64,000 nucleotides of DNA. Origin: Comamonadaceae bacterium (lineage in GTDB: Bacteria > Pseudomonadota > Gammaproteobacteria > Burkholderiales > Burkholderiaceae_C). The position numbers and the translations under genes are program-made. Below, piece by piece: positions 1 through 8,293 of this stretch. The notes under the pieces are model-generated. The model saw nothing but the letters and a program-made list of their open reading frames with translations, was not told the origin of the DNA and ran no database searches. The DNA lies in contig JAACZV010000010.1 in NCBI GenBank assembly GCA_009996515.1, forward strand, positions 94,963-158,962, written 5' to 3'. Position 1 is the first letter of the stretch, and each line of letters begins with the position of its first letter.

Positions 1-1038
1 CACGTCCTCGCTGCGCGGCGCCGGTGCCTGCAGGCCGGTGATGGCCTTGCCGCGGTATTCGAAGGAGGCATTGGCAAAGGCCTTGGGCAGGCGCGGCGAC
101 GCGACGTCCAGCACGCGCAGGGTCAGGTAGCGGCGCCACAGGTCCAGCGGCGTGTCGGCGGCCAGCTTGGCGACGCGGGCGGCGAACTCGGGCTGGCCGA
201 CGATGAGGCGCTGCGGCGGCTTGGCGCCGGTCGTCAGCACGGCCAGATAGCCTGCCCAGTCGAAGCCGGGCGCGGCCGCGGCCAGCTCGGCGGGGCTCAT
301 GGGGTTGTAGTTCGCGTTGGGGTCGCGCATCTTGGCGCGCTCGCGGGTGGCCTCGGCCAGCTGCGTCTCGAAGGCCCGCAGCGCGTCCAGCTCGGCGTCG
401 CTGGCCGGGCGGCCGGCGGCGGCCAGCACGCTGCGGGCAAAGTCGCGGTAGGCCGTGCTGATCTTGGCGGTGCGCTCGTCGGTGCGGAAGTAGTCGTCGC
501 GGTCCGGCAGGCCCAGGCCCGACTGGCCCAGCATCAGCACGTTGCGGCGGGTGTCCTTGCGGTCCGGCGCCACGCCCCAGCCCAGCGGCGCGGCGATGCC
601 GCTGCGGTTGAGCAGCGCCAGCAGGGCCGGCAGGTCCTCGCGGCGCTGCAGGCCGTCGATGCGGCTGAGCAGCGGCGTGATGGAGCTGAGGCCGCGCGCC
701 TCGATGGCGGCCTCGTCCATGCCGCTGGCGTAATAGGCGGCGATCAGCTTCAGGCCCGGCGTGGTCTGCTGGGCCGGCTGCTCGGCCAGCTCCTTCAGCG
801 CCTTCTCCAGCAGCGCGTCGTTGGCCTGGCGCAGCTGCTCGAAGCTGCCGATGCGGGCGCGGCTGGCGGGCAGCTCGGTGGCGGCCTCCCAGTTGCCGTT
901 GACGAAGGCGTAGAAGTCGTCGCAGGGCTTGACGTCCTTGGACAGGCCGCTCAGGTCGAGGGCGTGGGCGGCGGCGGTCAGGCCCAGCAGGGCGGCTGCG
1001 GCGGCAGCGGCCAGGCGGTGGCGATGGAATCGGGACAT
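1..1038 (-). CDS. M13 family zinc metallopeptidase, N-terminal part (cut by window edge)
   Basis: The visible 346 codons are the N-terminal part of a neprilysin/PepO-type (M13) peptidase. The gene runs leftwards out of the window, so the HExxH zinc site and the C-terminal catalytic domain are not seen. The start ATG at 1038 gives a signal peptide (basic MSRFHRHR, an Ala-rich core, AHA cleavage site), so the enzyme should be exported. Just after it comes the family's typical entry, 'DLSGLSKDVKPCDDFYAFVN', with the DDFYxxVNGxW pattern, followed by the helical N-domain. Known members cleave oligopeptides in the periplasm or envelope. It is divergent from the DUF971 gene. Family assignment is firm; substrate is unknown. 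Confidence 0.88.
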   Translation of the reverse strand, partial: MSRFHRHRLAAAAAAALLGLTAAAHALDLSGLSKDVKPCDDFYAFVNGNWEAATELPASRARIGSFEQLRQANDALLEKALKELAEQPAQQTTPGLKLIAAYYASGMDEAAIEARGLSSITPLLSRIDGLQRREDLPALLALLNRSGIAAPLGWGVAPDRKDTRRNVLMLGQSGLGLPDRDDYFRTDERTAKISTAYRDFARSVLAAAGRPASDAELDALRAFETQLAEATRERAKMRDPNANYNPMSPAELAAAAPGFDWAGYLAVLTTGAKPPQRLIVGQPEFAARVAKLAADTPLDLWRRYLTLRVLDVASPRLPKAFANASFEYRGKAITGLQAPAPRSEDV

Positions 1039-1170
1039 GGCGATGTCGTCAGGAGCGGTGAAACCTCGAATTAGACCGCGCCACCGCGGCGCTGGCCGCA
1101 AGGCACGGGGTGTGGTCGCGGGTTTGCCCCAGGTTTGGCGGCCCCGCGCAGGGGTGATGGGCGGGCCGCC

Positions 1171-1176
1171 TACACT
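1171..1176 (+). promoter_or_regulatory. Candidate -10 element (TACACT) 6 nt before a start codon
   Basis: TACACT ends six bases before the ATG at 1183. Transcription from it would begin at or next to the start codon, which suggests a leaderless mRNA. No convincing -35 box or Shine-Dalgarno sequence is visible, so this is a weak call based on position and on similar layouts before ubiJ and nudB. Confidence 0.35.
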
Positions 1177-1182
1177 GACGGC

Positions 1183-1575
1183 ATGGCCACGCCCACCGAG
1201 ATCACCGTCCACCAGCAGTCCCGGGTGCTGGAGATCGCCTTCGACGACGGCGCACGCTTTCGCATCCCGTTCGAGCTGATGCGCGTCTACAGCCCCTCGG
1301 CCGAGGTCATGGGCCATGGCCCGGGCCAGGAGGTGCTGCAGACCGGCAAGCGCGACGTCCTCATCACCGGCCTGGAGCCGGTGGGCCATTACGCCGTGCG
1401 GCCCGAGTTCTCGGACGGCCACGCCAGCGGCCTGTTCGCCTGGGACTACCTCTACAAGCTCGGCAGCCAGCAGGACGCGCTGTGGCGCGACTACGAGGCC
1501 CGCCTGGCCGCCGCCGGCAAGGGCCGCGACGACCCCATGCCGGTCAAGGGCGGCGGGTCCTGCCATTCGCATTGA
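1183..1575 (+). CDS. DUF971 / gamma-butyrobetaine hydroxylase-like N-terminal domain protein
   Basis: A 130-residue protein made almost entirely of one DUF971 domain (residues about 5-95), with the typical LRxxSPSAEV-like stretch (here [15 protein letters not shown]) and GxYAVRPxFSDGHxxGLFxWDYLY. In larger proteins this fold forms the N-terminal domain of gamma-butyrobetaine hydroxylase and related oxygenases; stand-alone bacterial copies have no established function. The tail ends in GGGSCHSH, a possible metal-binding end. ATG 1183 was preferred to an upstream start at 1135 because it matches the domain start. It lies 5 bp upstream of ubiE, an order often seen in Burkholderiales. Confidence 0.85.
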   Translation: MATPTEITVHQQSRVLEIAFDDGARFRIPFELMRVYSPSAEVMGHGPGQEVLQTGKRDVLITGLEPVGHYAVRPEFSDGHASGLFAWDYLYKLGSQQDALWRDYEARLAAAGKGRDDPMPVKGGGSCHSH

Positions 1576-1580
1576 TTTCC

Positions 1581-2312
1581 ATGACTCAGACCCATTTCGG
1601 TTTCCAGCAGGTCGACGAGAACGAGAAGGCCCGCAAGGTGCGCGGCGTCTTCGACTCGGTCGCGTCCAAGTACGACCTCATGAACGACCTGATGTCGGCC
1701 GGCCTGCACCGGGCCTGGAAGGCCTACACCGTGCAGGTGGCCAACCTGAAGCCGGGCGAGCGCGCGCTGGACATCGCCGGCGGCACCGGCGACCTGTCGC
1801 GGGCCTTCGCGCGCAAGGTGGGCGAGACCGGCCTGGTCGTGCACACCGACATCAACGAGGCCATGCTGCGCCAGGGCCGCGACCGGCTGCTGGACGAAGG
1901 GCTGATCCTGCCCACCAGCCTGGCCGACGCCGAGAAGCTGCCCTTCAAGAGCGAGAGCTTCGACCTCGTCAGCGTGGCCTTCGGCCTGCGCAACATGACG
2001 CACAAGGACCAGGCGCTGGCCGAGATGTGCCGCGTGCTCAAGCCGGGCGGCCGGCTGCTGGTGCTGGAGTTCTCGCGCATCGCCGAGCCGCTGCGCAAGC
2101 CCTACGACTGGTACTCCTTCAACATCCTGCCCAAGCTGGGCTCGCTGTTCGCGGGCGACGCCGAGAGCTACCGCTACCTGGCCGAATCCATCCGCATGCA
2201 CCCCGACCAGGCCACGCTGAAGGCCATGATGAAGACGGCCGGTTTCGGCCATGTGGACGTGCACAACCTCAGCGCCGGCATCGTCGCGCTGCACGCCGGC
2301 ATCAAGTGCTGA
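1581..2312 (+). CDS. ubiE: Bifunctional demethylmenaquinone/2-methoxy-6-polyprenyl-1,4-benzoquinol methyltransferase UbiE
   Basis: A class I SAM-dependent C-methyltransferase of 243 residues, the usual UbiE length. UbiE methylates the ring carbon of the quinol in ubiquinone (and menaquinone) biosynthesis. The N-terminal pattern [20 protein letters not shown], the SAM loop [10 protein letters not shown] (about residues 67-76) and the motif [24 protein letters not shown] are all present. The ATG at 1581 follows the DUF971 stop by 5 bp; a longer frame opening at 1482 would overlap DUF971 and add an unrelated N-terminus. Its usual partners ubiJ and ubiB appear only 33 kb downstream at 35236 and 35778. 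Confidence 0.96.
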   Translation: MTQTHFGFQQVDENEKARKVRGVFDSVASKYDLMNDLMSAGLHRAWKAYTVQVANLKPGERALDIAGGTGDLSRAFARKVGETGLVVHTDINEAMLRQGRDRLLDEGLILPTSLADAEKLPFKSESFDLVSVAFGLRNMTHKDQALAEMCRVLKPGGRLLVLEFSRIAEPLRKPYDWYSFNILPKLGSLFAGDAESYRYLAESIRMHPDQATLKAMMKTAGFGHVDVHNLSAGIVALHAGIKC

Positions 2313-2515
2313 ACCCCGCCGCCTGACACGGCGGCGCGCGCCGCCCGGCGCTGTCCCGGGCCGCCCTGGCCCAGCGCCCCCCGTGAACGCGGGGGCGCGG
2401 GAACTCCTGCCCAACAATCGCTTTGACCGTGGTCCGTCCGCGCCCCCAGCCATGGGGTGAAACGGCCCACGGAGGCGACATATCGCGCCGCTACACTCGG
2501 CCGCTTACTTGGGGC

Positions 2516-2521
2516 AGGAGG
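2516..2521 (+). promoter_or_regulatory. Strong ribosome-binding site of epsD
   Basis: A perfect AGGAGG lies 8 bases before the ATG at 2530 and decides that start over the in-frame codon at 2509. The 217 bp between ubiE and epsD should hold the promoter of the eps operon. I see a possible -10 (TACACT, 2492-2497) but no clear -35 and no sigma-54 type element. Confidence 0.6.
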
Positions 2522-2529
2522 CCCTTCCC

Positions 2530-3519
2530 ATGCATCACAAGGACTCGCATCAGATGGCTCACCGGCTGATTCATAACCGTGTCTTTCCACTGCTGGCCAG
2601 CGTTGCCGCCGCGGCGCTGCTGGTGGCCTGCGGGGGAGGCAAGGGCGATACGGCGTCCCAGACGGCCGCCAAGGTCAACAAGGAAGAGATCACCGTCCAC
2701 CAGATCAACTTCGTGCTGCAGCGCCAGCCGGGCCTCAAGCCCGAGCAGGCCGAGGCCGCCAGCCGCCAGGTGCTGGAGCGCCTGATCGACCAGGAGCTCG
2801 CGGTGCAGAAGGGCCAGGAGCTCAAGCTGGATCGCGATCCGCGCGTCGTGCAGCAGATCGAGGCCGCCAAGCGCGAGATCATCGCCCGTGCCTATGCCGA
2901 GCGCATCGGCGAGAGCGTCGCCAAGCCCAGCGCGGAGGAGATCGCCAAGTACTACAACGACAAGCCGGCCCTCTTCAAGGAGCGCCGCATCTACAGCCTG
3001 CAGGAGCTGCAGATCGAGGCCAAGCCCGAGCAGTTCGAGGCCATTCGTGCCAAGCTGGCGGCGGCCAAGAGCGTCGGCGAGTTCGCCGACTACCTGAAGT
3101 CCGCCGACCTGCGCTTCAACGGCAACCAGGCCGTGCGTGCCGCCGAGCAACTGCCGCTGGCCAGCGTGGACGCCATCTCGCGCATGAAGGACGGCGACTC
3201 CATGGTCAGCCCCAACCCCGCCGGGCTGAGCGTGCTGTTCCTGGTCGGCTCGCGCAGCCAGCCCGTGGACGAGGCGCGCGCGCGCCCCGCCATCGAGGCC
3301 TTCCTGCTGAACCAGCGCCGCGCCGAGGCCGTGCAGAAGGACATCAAGGCGCTGCGCGACAGCTCCAAGATCGAGTACGTCGGCAAGTTCGCGCAGCCCG
3401 CGCCCGCCGGTGCGGCGTCGGCGCCCGTGCTGCCGGCCGCCGAGGCCCCGTCCGTCGCTGCGCCCGCGGCCAGCGGCCTGGACCATGCCACTATCACCAA
3501 GGGCCTGGGCCTGAAATGA
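2530..3519 (+). CDS. epsD: EpsD family peptidyl-prolyl cis-trans isomerase-like lipoprotein
   Basis: First gene of the exopolysaccharide operon. The protein (329 aa) has a hydrophobic leader ending in the lipobox LVAC (Cys34), so it should be a lipid-anchored periplasmic protein. A SurA/PpiD-like helical N-domain follows (roughly 50-170, including 'KVNKEEITVHQINFVLQRQ'), then a divergent parvulin-like region, then an Ala/Pro-rich tail. This is the layout of the EpsD family of methanolan-type clusters, thought to assist folding of secretion or outer-membrane components. PPIase activity is a family inference. Its stop overlaps the epsE start (ATGA), indicating translational coupling. Confidence 0.88.
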   Translation: MHHKDSHQMAHRLIHNRVFPLLASVAAAALLVACGGGKGDTASQTAAKVNKEEITVHQINFVLQRQPGLKPEQAEAASRQVLERLIDQELAVQKGQELKLDRDPRVVQQIEAAKREIIARAYAERIGESVAKPSAEEIAKYYNDKPALFKERRIYSLQELQIEAKPEQFEAIRAKLAAAKSVGEFADYLKSADLRFNGNQAVRAAEQLPLASVDAISRMKDGDSMVSPNPAGLSVLFLVGSRSQPVDEARARPAIEAFLLNQRRAEAVQKDIKALRDSSKIEYVGKFAQPAPAGAASAPVLPAAEAPSVAAPAASGLDHATITKGLGLK

Positions 3520-4340
3520 TGCGTTGGCATGCACTGCTGCTGGCCGCGGCACTGGGGCTGGGTGCGGCCCAGGCCCGGGCCCAGGCCGGCGCACCGGCCG
3601 CTGCGGCGGCCGAGTACCGGCTGGGCGCTGGCGACGTCATCCGCATCGTCGTCTACCAGAACCCCGACCTGACGCTGGAGACCCGGGTCTCCGAGACCGG
3701 CGTCATCAGCTATCCGCTGCTGGGCAGCGTGCGCATCGGCGGCCTGGGTGTCGGCGCGGCCGAGCAGCTCATCGCCGACGGCCTGAGGAACGGCAACTTC
3801 GTGAAGGCGCCGCAGGTCACGCTGATCCTGCTGCAGGTCAAGGGCAACCAAGCCAGCGTGCTGGGCCAGGTGAACCGCCCGGGCCGCTACCCGATCGAGA
3901 CGGCCGACATGCGCGTGACCGACCTGCTGGCCAATGCCGGCGGCGTCGCGACCAGCGGCGCCGACCTGCTCGTGCTCAGCGGCACGCGGGGCGGCAAGCC
4001 CTACCGCCTGGAGATCGACCTGCCCGGCGTCTTCGCCGCCGGCGAGCGGGCGCGCCTGGACGACGTGCTGATCCAGAACGGCGACGTGCTGTGGGTGGAC
4101 CGCGCGCCGCTGGTCTACATCTACGGCGAGGTGCAGCGCCCCGGCCCCATGCGGCTGGAGCGCGGCATGACGCTGATGCAGGCCCTGGCCGCCGGCGGCG
4201 GCCTGAACCAGCGCGGCACCGAGCGCGGCATCCGCGTGCACCGCAAGTCGGCCGACGGCAAGGTGCAGGTGGTGCAGCCGGGCATGGACGACGCGCTCAA
4301 GGATGGCGACGTGGTGTACGTCAAGGAAAGCCTGTTCTGA
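3516..4340 (+). CDS. epsE: Polysaccharide export protein, OPX/Wza family (EpsE)
   Basis: A 274-residue outer-membrane polysaccharide export (OPX) protein. A signal peptide (about residues 1-23, ending ARAQ) precedes the poly-export domain starting at 'EYRLGAGDVIRIVVYQNPDL' (about 33-110), then SLBB repeats beginning at 'ASVLGQVNRPGRYPIE' and 'VYIYGEVQRPGPMRLERGMT'. No lipobox Cys is visible, unlike classical Wza. The family forms the periplasmic/outer-membrane channel of Wzx/Wzy-dependent export and contacts the chain-length protein, encoded next (epsF). The start overlaps the epsD stop; a second in-frame ATG at 3519 is equally possible. Confidence 0.93.
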   Translation: MMRWHALLLAAALGLGAAQARAQAGAPAAAAAEYRLGAGDVIRIVVYQNPDLTLETRVSETGVISYPLLGSVRIGGLGVGAAEQLIADGLRNGNFVKAPQVTLILLQVKGNQASVLGQVNRPGRYPIETADMRVTDLLANAGGVATSGADLLVLSGTRGGKPYRLEIDLPGVFAAGERARLDDVLIQNGDVLWVDRAPLVYIYGEVQRPGPMRLERGMTLMQALAAGGGLNQRGTERGIRVHRKSADGKVQVVQPGMDDALKDGDVVYVKESLF

Positions 4341-4355
4341 TTTCGGGGCCCAGCG

Positions 4356-5786
4356 ATGAACTTTGTGCAATTCCTGGCCATTCTGCGAGCGCGCTACAAG
4401 CTGGCGCTGGCGGTGCTGGTGGCGACCCTGGTTCCGGCGCTGCTGCTCAGCCTGCTGATGCCCAAGAGCTATACGGCCTCGGCCTCCGTCGTGGTCGATT
4501 CCAGCAAGCCTGACCCGCTGGCGGCCGTGCTCTATGCCGGCGGCATGAACCCCAGCCTGGTGGCGACCCAGATCGACGTGATCCAGAGCGATCGCGTCGC
4601 CTTCAAGGTGGCGCGCAACCTGCGCCTGACCGAGAGCCCGCAGATCCGCGAGCAGTGGCGCAACGCCACCGGCGGCGAGGGCTCCATCGAGCTGTGGCTC
4701 AGCACCGTGTTCCAGAAGAGCCTGGAGGTGAAGCCCTCGCGCGAGTCCAACGTCATCGCGATCAGCTACAAGGCGCCCGACCCCAAGTTCGCGGCGGCCC
4801 TGGCCAATGCCTTCGTGCAGGCCTATCTCGAGACCAACATCGAGATGCGCGTCGAGCCGGCGCGCCTGTACTCGTCCTTCTTCGAGCAGCGCGCCAAGGA
4901 AGCCCGCGACAACCTGGAGAGCGCGCAGAGCAAGCTGTCCGAGTTCCAGCGCGACAAGGGCATCGTCGCCACCGAGGAGCGGCTGGACGTCGAGAACGCG
5001 CGCCTGAACGAGCTCTCGTCGCAATACGTGGGCCTGCAGTCGCTGGCCTCCGACTCGGTCAGCCGGCAGGCGGCCGCGCGTGGCGCGACCGCCGATCGCA
5101 TGCAGGAAGTGCTCAACAACCCGCTGATCGCCGGCCTCAAGGCCGACCAGGCGCGGCTGGAGGCCAGGCTGCAGGAGCTGACCTCCAAGCTGGGTGACCG
5201 CAACCCCCAGGTCATCGAGGCGCGGGCCAACCTGGCCGAGCTCAAGACCAAGATCGAGGCCGAGACCGCCAAGGTCGCCAGTTCGCTGGGCATCGCCAAC
5301 AACATCAACCAGCAGCGCGCCGGCGAGATCAAGGCCCAGCTGGAGGCCCAGCGCAACAAGGTGCTGCAGATGAAGGCCGCGCGTGACGACGGCGCCGTGC
5401 TGGTGCGCGACGTCGAGAACGCCCAGCGCACCTATGACCAGATCATGGCCCGCCTGAACCAGGCCACCATGGAAAGCCTGGCCACGCAGAGCAATGTGGC
5501 GGTGCTGTCCCAGGCCGTGCCGCCGGTCGACCCGACCTCGCCCAAGCCGCTGCTGAACATGGTTATCGCGCTGTTCTCGGGCACGCTGCTGGCGGTCGTC
5601 GTGGTGGTGGCCTTCGAGATGATGGATCGCCGCGTGCGCAGTGCCGACGACATCGCGCAGGCCGTGGCGCTGCCCATCATCGGCGTGCTGCCGTCGCCGC
5701 AGGCGCGCCGCCTGTTCGGCAAGGCCACGACGGCCAACCTGATGCAGCAGCGCCTGCTCGGCCAGGCGCCCGGCAAGAGCGCCTGA
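4356..5786 (+). CDS. epsF: Chain length determinant protein EpsF (Wzz/PCP family)
   Basis: An inner-membrane polysaccharide co-polymerase of 476 residues. It has the Wzz topology: a first membrane helix (about 17-37, 'LALAVLVATLVPALLLSLL'), a periplasmic domain with long coiled-coil stretches (about 175-375, rich in Glu/Lys/Arg/Gln), and a second helix near 393-415 followed by a short cytoplasmic tail. The proline-rich segment PPVDPTSPKPLLN just before the second helix is the hallmark of the family. It lies 15 bp after epsE and 4 bp before epsG, the kinase expected to work with it in setting polymer length. Confidence 0.93.
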   Translation: MNFVQFLAILRARYKLALAVLVATLVPALLLSLLMPKSYTASASVVVDSSKPDPLAAVLYAGGMNPSLVATQIDVIQSDRVAFKVARNLRLTESPQIREQWRNATGGEGSIELWLSTVFQKSLEVKPSRESNVIAISYKAPDPKFAAALANAFVQAYLETNIEMRVEPARLYSSFFEQRAKEARDNLESAQSKLSEFQRDKGIVATEERLDVENARLNELSSQYVGLQSLASDSVSRQAAARGATADRMQEVLNNPLIAGLKADQARLEARLQELTSKLGDRNPQVIEARANLAELKTKIEAETAKVASSLGIANNINQQRAGEIKAQLEAQRNKVLQMKAARDDGAVLVRDVENAQRTYDQIMARLNQATMESLATQSNVAVLSQAVPPVDPTSPKPLLNMVIALFSGTLLAVVVVVAFEMMDRRVRSADDIAQAVALPIIGVLPSPQARRLFGKATTANLMQQRLLGQAPGKSA

Positions 5787-5790
5787 GCCG

Positions 5791-6672
5791 ATGAACGCCG
5801 CAACCCCTGGAGCCTTCGTGAACGCCCCCGCAGACCTGCATGACCGCCCCATCGGCGACCTGATCCGCGATGCGCGCAACCTGAGCGCGGCCGAAGTCGA
5901 GCAGGTGTTGCGCTATCAGCGCGAGCATGGCGTGCGCTTCGGCGAAGCCGCCATCACCCTCGGGCTGGCCAGCCCCGATGACGTGCTCCATGCGCTGGCC
6001 CAGCAGTTCCACTATCCGCTGGGCGATGCCGAGCGGCGTCTGTCCAGCCCCGAGCTGGTGGCGCTGTCGCAGCCGTTTTCGCTGCAGGCCGAAGCCATAC
6101 GCGCCGTGCGCAGCCAGGTGACGATGCGCCTGGGCCGGCCCGACGCGCAGCGCCAGGCCCTGGCCGTCATCAGCCCCGCCAGCGGCGACGGCAAGACCTA
6201 CCTCGCCGCCAACCTCGCGGTCTCGCTGGCCCAGCTGGGCGGCCGCACGCTGCTCATCGACGCCGACCTGCGCAACCCGCGCCAGCACGAGGTGTTCAAG
6301 GTCAGCAACGCGGCGGGCCTGTCCTCGCTGCTGTCCGGCCGCTCGGAGAGCCAGGTCATCCAGGCCGTCGAGGGCGTGCCGGGCCTGTTCGTGCTGCCCT
6401 GCGGTCCCATGCCGCCCAATCCGCTGGAGCTCGTCGAGCGCCCGGCCTTCGGGCTGCTCCTGCGCGAGCTGAGCGGCAAGTTCGACCACGTGGTCATCGA
6501 CACGGCCGCGGCCGCATTGGGCGCCGATGCCTGCGTGGTGGCGAGCACTTGCGGCGCGGCGCTGGTGTTGACGCGCAAGCATGAGAACAAGGTGGCGGCG
6601 CTGCAGGACCTGGTCGCCAGCCTGACGGGCAGTTCCGTGCAGCTGCTGGGCGCCATCCTCAACGAGTTCTGA
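5791..6672 (+). CDS. epsG: Chain length determinant protein tyrosine kinase EpsG
   Basis: A cytoplasmic BY-kinase-like protein (293 aa). Residues about 15-85 form an extra N-terminal domain resembling the GspE/PilB N-domain ('LSAAEVEQVLRYQREHGVRF'), usual for EpsG. The P-loop ATPase follows, with Walker A SGDGKT (about 131-136) and Walker A' LLIDADLRNPR (about 154-164). VVIDTAAAALGADA occupies the Walker B position, where many homologues read DTPP, so that motif is altered. There is no tyrosine-rich C-terminal cluster: the protein ends LGAILNEF. The family partners with EpsF-type proteins to control polymerisation through phosphorylation; kinase activity here is inferred. Confidence 0.9.
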   Translation: MNAATPGAFVNAPADLHDRPIGDLIRDARNLSAAEVEQVLRYQREHGVRFGEAAITLGLASPDDVLHALAQQFHYPLGDAERRLSSPELVALSQPFSLQAEAIRAVRSQVTMRLGRPDAQRQALAVISPASGDGKTYLAANLAVSLAQLGGRTLLIDADLRNPRQHEVFKVSNAAGLSSLLSGRSESQVIQAVEGVPGLFVLPCGPMPPNPLELVERPAFGLLLRELSGKFDHVVIDTAAAALGADACVVASTCGAALVLTRKHENKVAALQDLVASLTGSSVQLLGAILNEF

Positions 6673-6689
6673 GCGCGGGCGGTTGCGTG

Positions 6690-7577
6690 ATGCCTGCGAC
6701 TGTTCCCCAGGCCGGCCGCCAGGCCCTGCTGCCCGCCAACGTCGACGTGCCGGCGCTGCTGCTGGTGCTGGCCGGCCTGCTGGTTGTCTACCTGCCTGAA
6801 TACATCGAGCTCTCGCAGACTCTCTGGCGCACCGACGAGCAGGGCCATGGCCCCATCATCTTCGCGGTCAGCCTGTGGCTGCTGTTCGCCCAGCGCCACC
6901 GCCTGGCCGAGCTGCCGCCGCGGCCGGGGACGGCCAGCGGCCTGCTGGTGCTGGGGCTCGGCGCGCTGCTCTACGCCTTCGGGCGCTCGCAGGACATCAT
7001 CATCTTCGCGGTCGGATCCCAGGTCTGGGTGCTGGCCGGCCTGGCCCTGCTCTTCAAGGGCTGGCGGGCCTTGCGGCTGATCTGGTTCCCGCTGTTCTTC
7101 CTGCTCTTCATGGTGCCGTTGCCCGAGGCCCTGGTCTCGGCCGTCACGGCGCCGCTGAAGTCGGCCGTGTCCCTGGTGGCCAGCAATCTGCTGTACGCCG
7201 CGGGCTACCCGGTCGGGCGGTCCGGCGTCATGCTGACCGTGGGCCAGTACCAGCTCATGGTGGCCGATGCCTGCGCCGGCCTGAACTCCATGTTCACGCT
7301 GGAGGCGCTGGGCATGCTGTACATGAACCTGATGCGCTACACCTCCGTGGCGCGCAACCTGACGCTGGCCGTCATGCTGGTGCCCATCGCCTTCTGCGCC
7401 AACATCGGTCGCGTGATGATCCTCGTGCTCGTCACCTACTACTACGGCGACGCGGCCGGCCAGGGCTTTGTGCATGGCTTCGCGGGCATGGTGCTGTTCA
7501 TGATCGCGCTGATGCTGATGCTGGTCGTCGACAAGGGGCTCAACCTCTTCTTCAGGACCGAGCGGGGGGCGGCATGA
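6690..7577 (+). CDS. xrtB: Exosortase B (EpsH family protein-sorting transpeptidase)
   Basis: A polytopic membrane protein (295 aa, about eight predicted helices) with the complete exosortase catalytic set: Cys195 in ADACAGLNS, Arg241 in NIGRVM and His262 in GFVHGFAG. Exosortases cleave PEP-CTERM sorting signals of exported proteins at the inner membrane and probably transfer them to another molecule. The neighbours epsD-epsG upstream and epsI downstream place it in the exosortase B / EpsH group of methanolan-type clusters. The ATG at 6690 is preceded directly by a GTG at 6687; either could start. A likely substrate is encoded at 51255. The gene overlaps epsI by ATGA. Confidence 0.95.
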   Translation: MPATVPQAGRQALLPANVDVPALLLVLAGLLVVYLPEYIELSQTLWRTDEQGHGPIIFAVSLWLLFAQRHRLAELPPRPGTASGLLVLGLGALLYAFGRSQDIIIFAVGSQVWVLAGLALLFKGWRALRLIWFPLFFLLFMVPLPEALVSAVTAPLKSAVSLVASNLLYAAGYPVGRSGVMLTVGQYQLMVADACAGLNSMFTLEALGMLYMNLMRYTSVARNLTLAVMLVPIAFCANIGRVMILVLVTYYYGDAAGQGFVHGFAGMVLFMIALMLMLVVDKGLNLFFRTERGAA

Positions 7578-8278
7578 GCCGACGGCCGATGTCCGTGCGC
7601 TGGCGGGCCGCATGCGTGGCGCTGCTGCTGGTCTCGGCCTCGGGCTTCGGCCATGTGATGCGCCCGACCGTGCATCTGGCCGATCAGCGTGCCAAGGTCG
7701 ACCTGGAGACGCTGTTCCCCGCCAGCTTCGGCGCCTGGCGCATCGACACCCAGGTGCCGGTGACCATCATCTCGCCCGACGTCGAGGCCAAGCTGAAGTC
7801 CATCTATGCGCAGACGCTGACCCGCACCTACATCGGGCCCGCCGGCGAGCGCATCATGCTGTCGGTGGCCTATGGCGGCGACCAGTCCGACGCGACGCGC
7901 GCGCACCGGCCCGACGTCTGCTACCCCGCGCAGGGCTTCGAGATCCTGTCCAACCAGAACGCCGTCGTCGACCTCGGCGGCGAGCTGCGGCTGCCGGTGC
8001 GGCACATGGCGTCCAAGCTGGCCCAGCGCCATGAGCCGGTGACGTTCTGGTTCGTCGTCGGCGAGCATGTCGCCGTCAGCGGGCAGCAGCAGAAGATCGC
8101 CCAGCTGCGCTACGGCGTGCAGGGGCTGATCCCGGACGGCATGCTGGTGCGCGTCTCGAGCATAGACCGCGACACCGAGGCCGCCTACCGCGTGCAGGCC
8201 CGCTTCGTCGGCGACCTGCATGCCGCCATGTCCCGGCCCGCCAGGGCCCGGGTCTTCGGCAGCGCACTCGCGGGGTAG
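7574..8278 (+). CDS. epsI: EpsI family exosortase-associated protein
   Basis: A 234-residue protein with one N-terminal membrane helix or uncleaved signal (about 10-27) and a periplasmic EpsI domain. The family signature is present: FGAWRID near residue 55, LTRTYIGPAGERIMLSVAYGGDQSD, and the conserved cysteine motif AHRPDVCYPAQGF (Cys about 116). In some proteins this domain is fused to the C-terminus of the exosortase itself, which supports a joint role; its biochemical activity is unknown. It overlaps xrtB by four bases, so the two are very likely translated together. Confidence 0.92.
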   Translation: MSRRPMSVRWRAACVALLLVSASGFGHVMRPTVHLADQRAKVDLETLFPASFGAWRIDTQVPVTIISPDVEAKLKSIYAQTLTRTYIGPAGERIMLSVAYGGDQSDATRAHRPDVCYPAQGFEILSNQNAVVDLGGELRLPVRHMASKLAQRHEPVTFWFVVGEHVAVSGQQQKIAQLRYGVQGLIPDGMLVRVSSIDRDTEAAYRVQARFVGDLHAAMSRPARARVFGSALAG

Positions 8279-8293
8279 ACCTTGCCGGCCGCC

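Noticed and set aside
2313..2529. A sigma-54 promoter for the eps operon
   Set aside because: No TGGC-N7-TTGC spacing was found in this gap; only weak sigma-70-like hexamers are visible.
3090..5879. A 929-codon open frame on the minus strand across epsD-epsF
   Set aside because: It is rich in His, Gln, Arg, Gly and Ala with no domain, lies antisense to three well-recognised genes and is explained by the high third-position GC.
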